Source: a virus. From it: a DNA stretch of 24,630 nt. The position numbers and the translations under genes were made by a program. Positions 23,167 to 24,630 of this stretch are shown here, piece after piece. Location: the IMG/VR virus record IMGVR_UViG_3300028115_000109, positions 1 to 24,630 of that record. One strand, written 5' to 3'. The notes beneath the pieces are model-generated. The model was not told the origin of the DNA. It ran no database searches and was given only the letters and a program-made list of their open reading frames with translations. How positions within the stretch are numbered: position 1 is the stretch's first letter; each line of letters starts with the position of its first letter.

Positions 23167-24153
23167 TTATGTCACACCATGTAATTTCATTAAATCTTCC
23201 ATATTCAAGGTGCCACCTTTCTTTTTTGCTTCCTCATGAAGATCCACTGCGCCCTTGGGTTTTTGTATACCCAATCGTTCATAATCCTCATCCTTTGCGC
23301 CAACAAGCGTTCCGCCATCACCTTGTGAAAGTTTATCTTTTACCTTATCTCTTTCTTCTTTTGAACTGCTACCAAATTCCAACAATTTCGCGGGATCTTT
23401 TCTTATATTCTCAGGTATATTTTCATTTGAGTCAAATATATTTTTAAATACTCTAGTATATACGATCAGTCTTATTTGATTGTATGTCAATTCGCAAAAT
23501 GGTTTTCCATAAAACTGCAGACTATCTTCAGCAAAACTTAAATATGGATTGTAAAAGTCTTCTAGTATTGTATATTGTATATTTTCCTCGCTGAAACTTT
23601 GAAAAATTTCGTTGTAAGTGAACACAACTTTCTTGATATCTACGTTCTCAAGCTCATCAAAAACTTCTTCGCTAAACAATTCGCGCTTCATTTCGGCATC
23701 TCGATAGAAACTCTTGATCATATAAAAGTCATTGAGTCTATCTTTTGCATACTTCTCGCAGGTGTTTCCAACAAGCTGTATTTTTTGGGTTTGCTTTTCT
23801 AGCAGCAATTGTTCTTCTTTTTTGATGATTTCTTTTTGTCGATCAACGTCTTTTTTGAGCACTAGTTTTGTTAATGCTTTCTTTAAGTTTTTGAGATAAA
23901 AAGTTTTTTCGGTGATCACTTTTTCATCCGCCTCAAGCCATTGACCTTCATCTTTCAGAAACTCAAGCATATCCTTTTCGGTGGGTACACCCCTGCGCTT
24001 GGCCTCATTATAATAACCCTCTTCGATCTCCTCAAGCTCAACTTGATCGTGTGGGGTTAAATGCTTTATATATACAAGCTGATCGTCAAGAATCGTGGTT
24101 GAGTAGCCACGAACTACATCTCTAAAAACTCTTCTGCGCTTGGTAGCTTCCAC
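23167..24153 (-). CDS. Tail-assembly-chaperone-position protein, coiled-coil rich
   Basis: Encodes 328 residues from a GTG at 24151-24153. The in-frame codons upstream are TGC and then the TAA of the previous gene, so no earlier start exists in this frame. Residues about 85-130 are strongly charged and helical (KKDVDRQKEIIKKEEQLLLE). Residues 205-265 hold a more conserved-looking stretch (FYNPYLSFAEDSLQFYGKPF, then LTYNQIRLIVYTRVFKNIF). The C-terminus is Lys/Glu-rich. Lying directly before the tape measure gene, it occupies the place of the lambda GT/T5-type tail assembly chaperones that coat the tape measure during tail assembly. I infer that role from position; I see no decisive motif. The best-spaced ATG at 24155-24157 is out of frame and leads to an 11-codon peptide. 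Confidence 0.55.
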   Translation of the reverse strand: MEATKRRRVFRDVVRGYSTTILDDQLVYIKHLTPHDQVELEEIEEGYYNEAKRRGVPTEKDMLEFLKDEGQWLEADEKVITEKTFYLKNLKKALTKLVLKKDVDRQKEIIKKEEQLLLEKQTQKIQLVGNTCEKYAKDRLNDFYMIKSFYRDAEMKRELFSEEVFDELENVDIKKVVFTYNEIFQSFSEENIQYTILEDFYNPYLSFAEDSLQFYGKPFCELTYNQIRLIVYTRVFKNIFDSNENIPENIRKDPAKLLEFGSSSKEERDKVKDKLSQGDGGTLVGAKDEDYERLGIQKPKGAVDLHEEAKKKGGTLNMEDLMKLHGVT

Positions 24154-24156
24154 GCA

Positions 24157-24630
24157 TTATATGTTTCCTTCTTCGATGTCCGTATCAAGCTTTTCAAAAT
24201 CAGCTTTACTTACCGCACCACTACTATAATACCAAAAACTATAAAGCGCCGCAATTTTTCCGCCAACAATGTCATACAGTTCATCGCCGTCTTCTTCTAG
24301 CTCATAATAGGTCTGCAATTTTTGCTCAAAATCATTTCCCACAAACAAAGGATTCATATCCTCTTCGTCTTCTTTTTGTAAATATGTAAGATTAAGAATA
24401 TACCATTGTATCACTTTATTTTCGGCACGCACATCTGCAGTGTGATTAAATAAATTGGAATAAGAAGTTTCAACATTAATAATATCCTTTCTAAGACCAG
24501 CGATTTCACCTGATATTTCTTCAAGTCGCTCAGAATCTTTTTCTGTTTTGGTTGATGACTTTAAACCCAATCTCTCTGCTTCTTGAGATAATTCTCCGTA
24601 TTGCACATACATTTTTGTCAAAGCTTTTGC
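24157..24630 (-). CDS. Tail-assembly-chaperone-position protein (5' end beyond window)
   Basis: The frame is open to the last base of the window (157 residues). Candidate starts inside are TTG at 24619-24621 and ATG at 24610-24612, neither with a Shine-Dalgarno, so the true start is probably outside. Residues about 25-60 form a likely coiled coil (SERLEEISGEIAGLRKDI). The second half is acidic with aromatic patches (NKVIQWYILNLTYLQ, then Glu/Asp runs, then ALYSFWYYSSG). No enzymatic motif is visible. Position two genes before the tape measure suggests a tail assembly chaperone analogous to lambda gpG. It shares the reading frame of the downstream gene, with one TAA and one codon between them. 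Confidence 0.5.
   Translation of the reverse strand, partial: AKALTKMYVQYGELSQEAERLGLKSSTKTEKDSERLEEISGEIAGLRKDIINVETSYSNLFNHTADVRAENKVIQWYILNLTYLQKEDEEDMNPLFVGNDFEQKLQTYYELEEDGDELYDIVGGKIAALYSFWYYSSGAVSKADFEKLDTDIEEGNI

Noticed and set aside
1-24630. tRNA genes, CRISPR arrays, insertion sequences, attachment sites, rho-independent terminators
   Set aside because: None was seen. The window is almost fully coding on one strand with gaps below 40 bases, and no GC-rich hairpin followed by a T run was found between genes.

Overview
The window reads as one uninterrupted late-gene block of a long-tailed (siphovirus-type) bacteriophage. Every gene lies on the minus strand, so transcription runs from high to low coordinates. 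The order and content match the lambda tail-tip plan: assembly-chaperone-position genes, tape measure protein (TMP), tail structural proteins, gpM-like, gpL-like, JAB peptidase (half of gpK), then gpI/gpJ-like tip protein. No sheath, baseplate, capsid, lysis, integrase or host gene is visible. The DNA is AT-rich (about 31% G+C in a hand-counted line of the tip genes, about 45% in one from the TMP N-terminus). The style, with IPNFA motifs, Gly-rich GEYV repeats and carbohydrate-binding-like inserts, is what I associate with uncultured aquatic phages. The host cannot be named.

Layout in transcription order. 24630-24157 and 24153-23167 hold two genes in the tail-chaperone position, in one frame and separated by one stop codon. 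23127-16603 is a 2174-residue TMP. 16600-14565 holds two tandem paralogous tail structural proteins. 14565-8992 is an 1857-residue mosaic minor tail protein with duplicated gpM-like domains and a degenerate metalloprotease-like C-terminus. 8995-7784 is gpL-like. 7783-7466 is a stand-alone JAB/MPN peptidase. 7441-2603 is a gpI-gpJ fusion. 2578-1883 and 1881 to beyond the window edge carry what look like the remaining central and C-terminal parts of gpJ as separate genes. The last one, 627 residues of open frame without a stop, fills the first 1.9 kb. Most junctions are overlaps or gaps below 40 bases, with no visible terminator or internal promoter, so this looks like one operon with translational coupling. 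No stretch above 300 bases lacks a gene.

The most unusual property is module shuffling. A ~70-residue 'LGKD' module occurs in a tail structural protein and at the end of the J-like protein. Trp-rich, YVDENP-type and carbohydrate-binding-like modules recur across several tail genes. The TMP carries four IPNFA-type motifs, and between the second and third lies a segment with the residue pattern of a PD-(D/E)XK nuclease. I regard that segment, a possible enzymatic cargo in a protein that enters the cell with the genome, as the best candidate for something undescribed.
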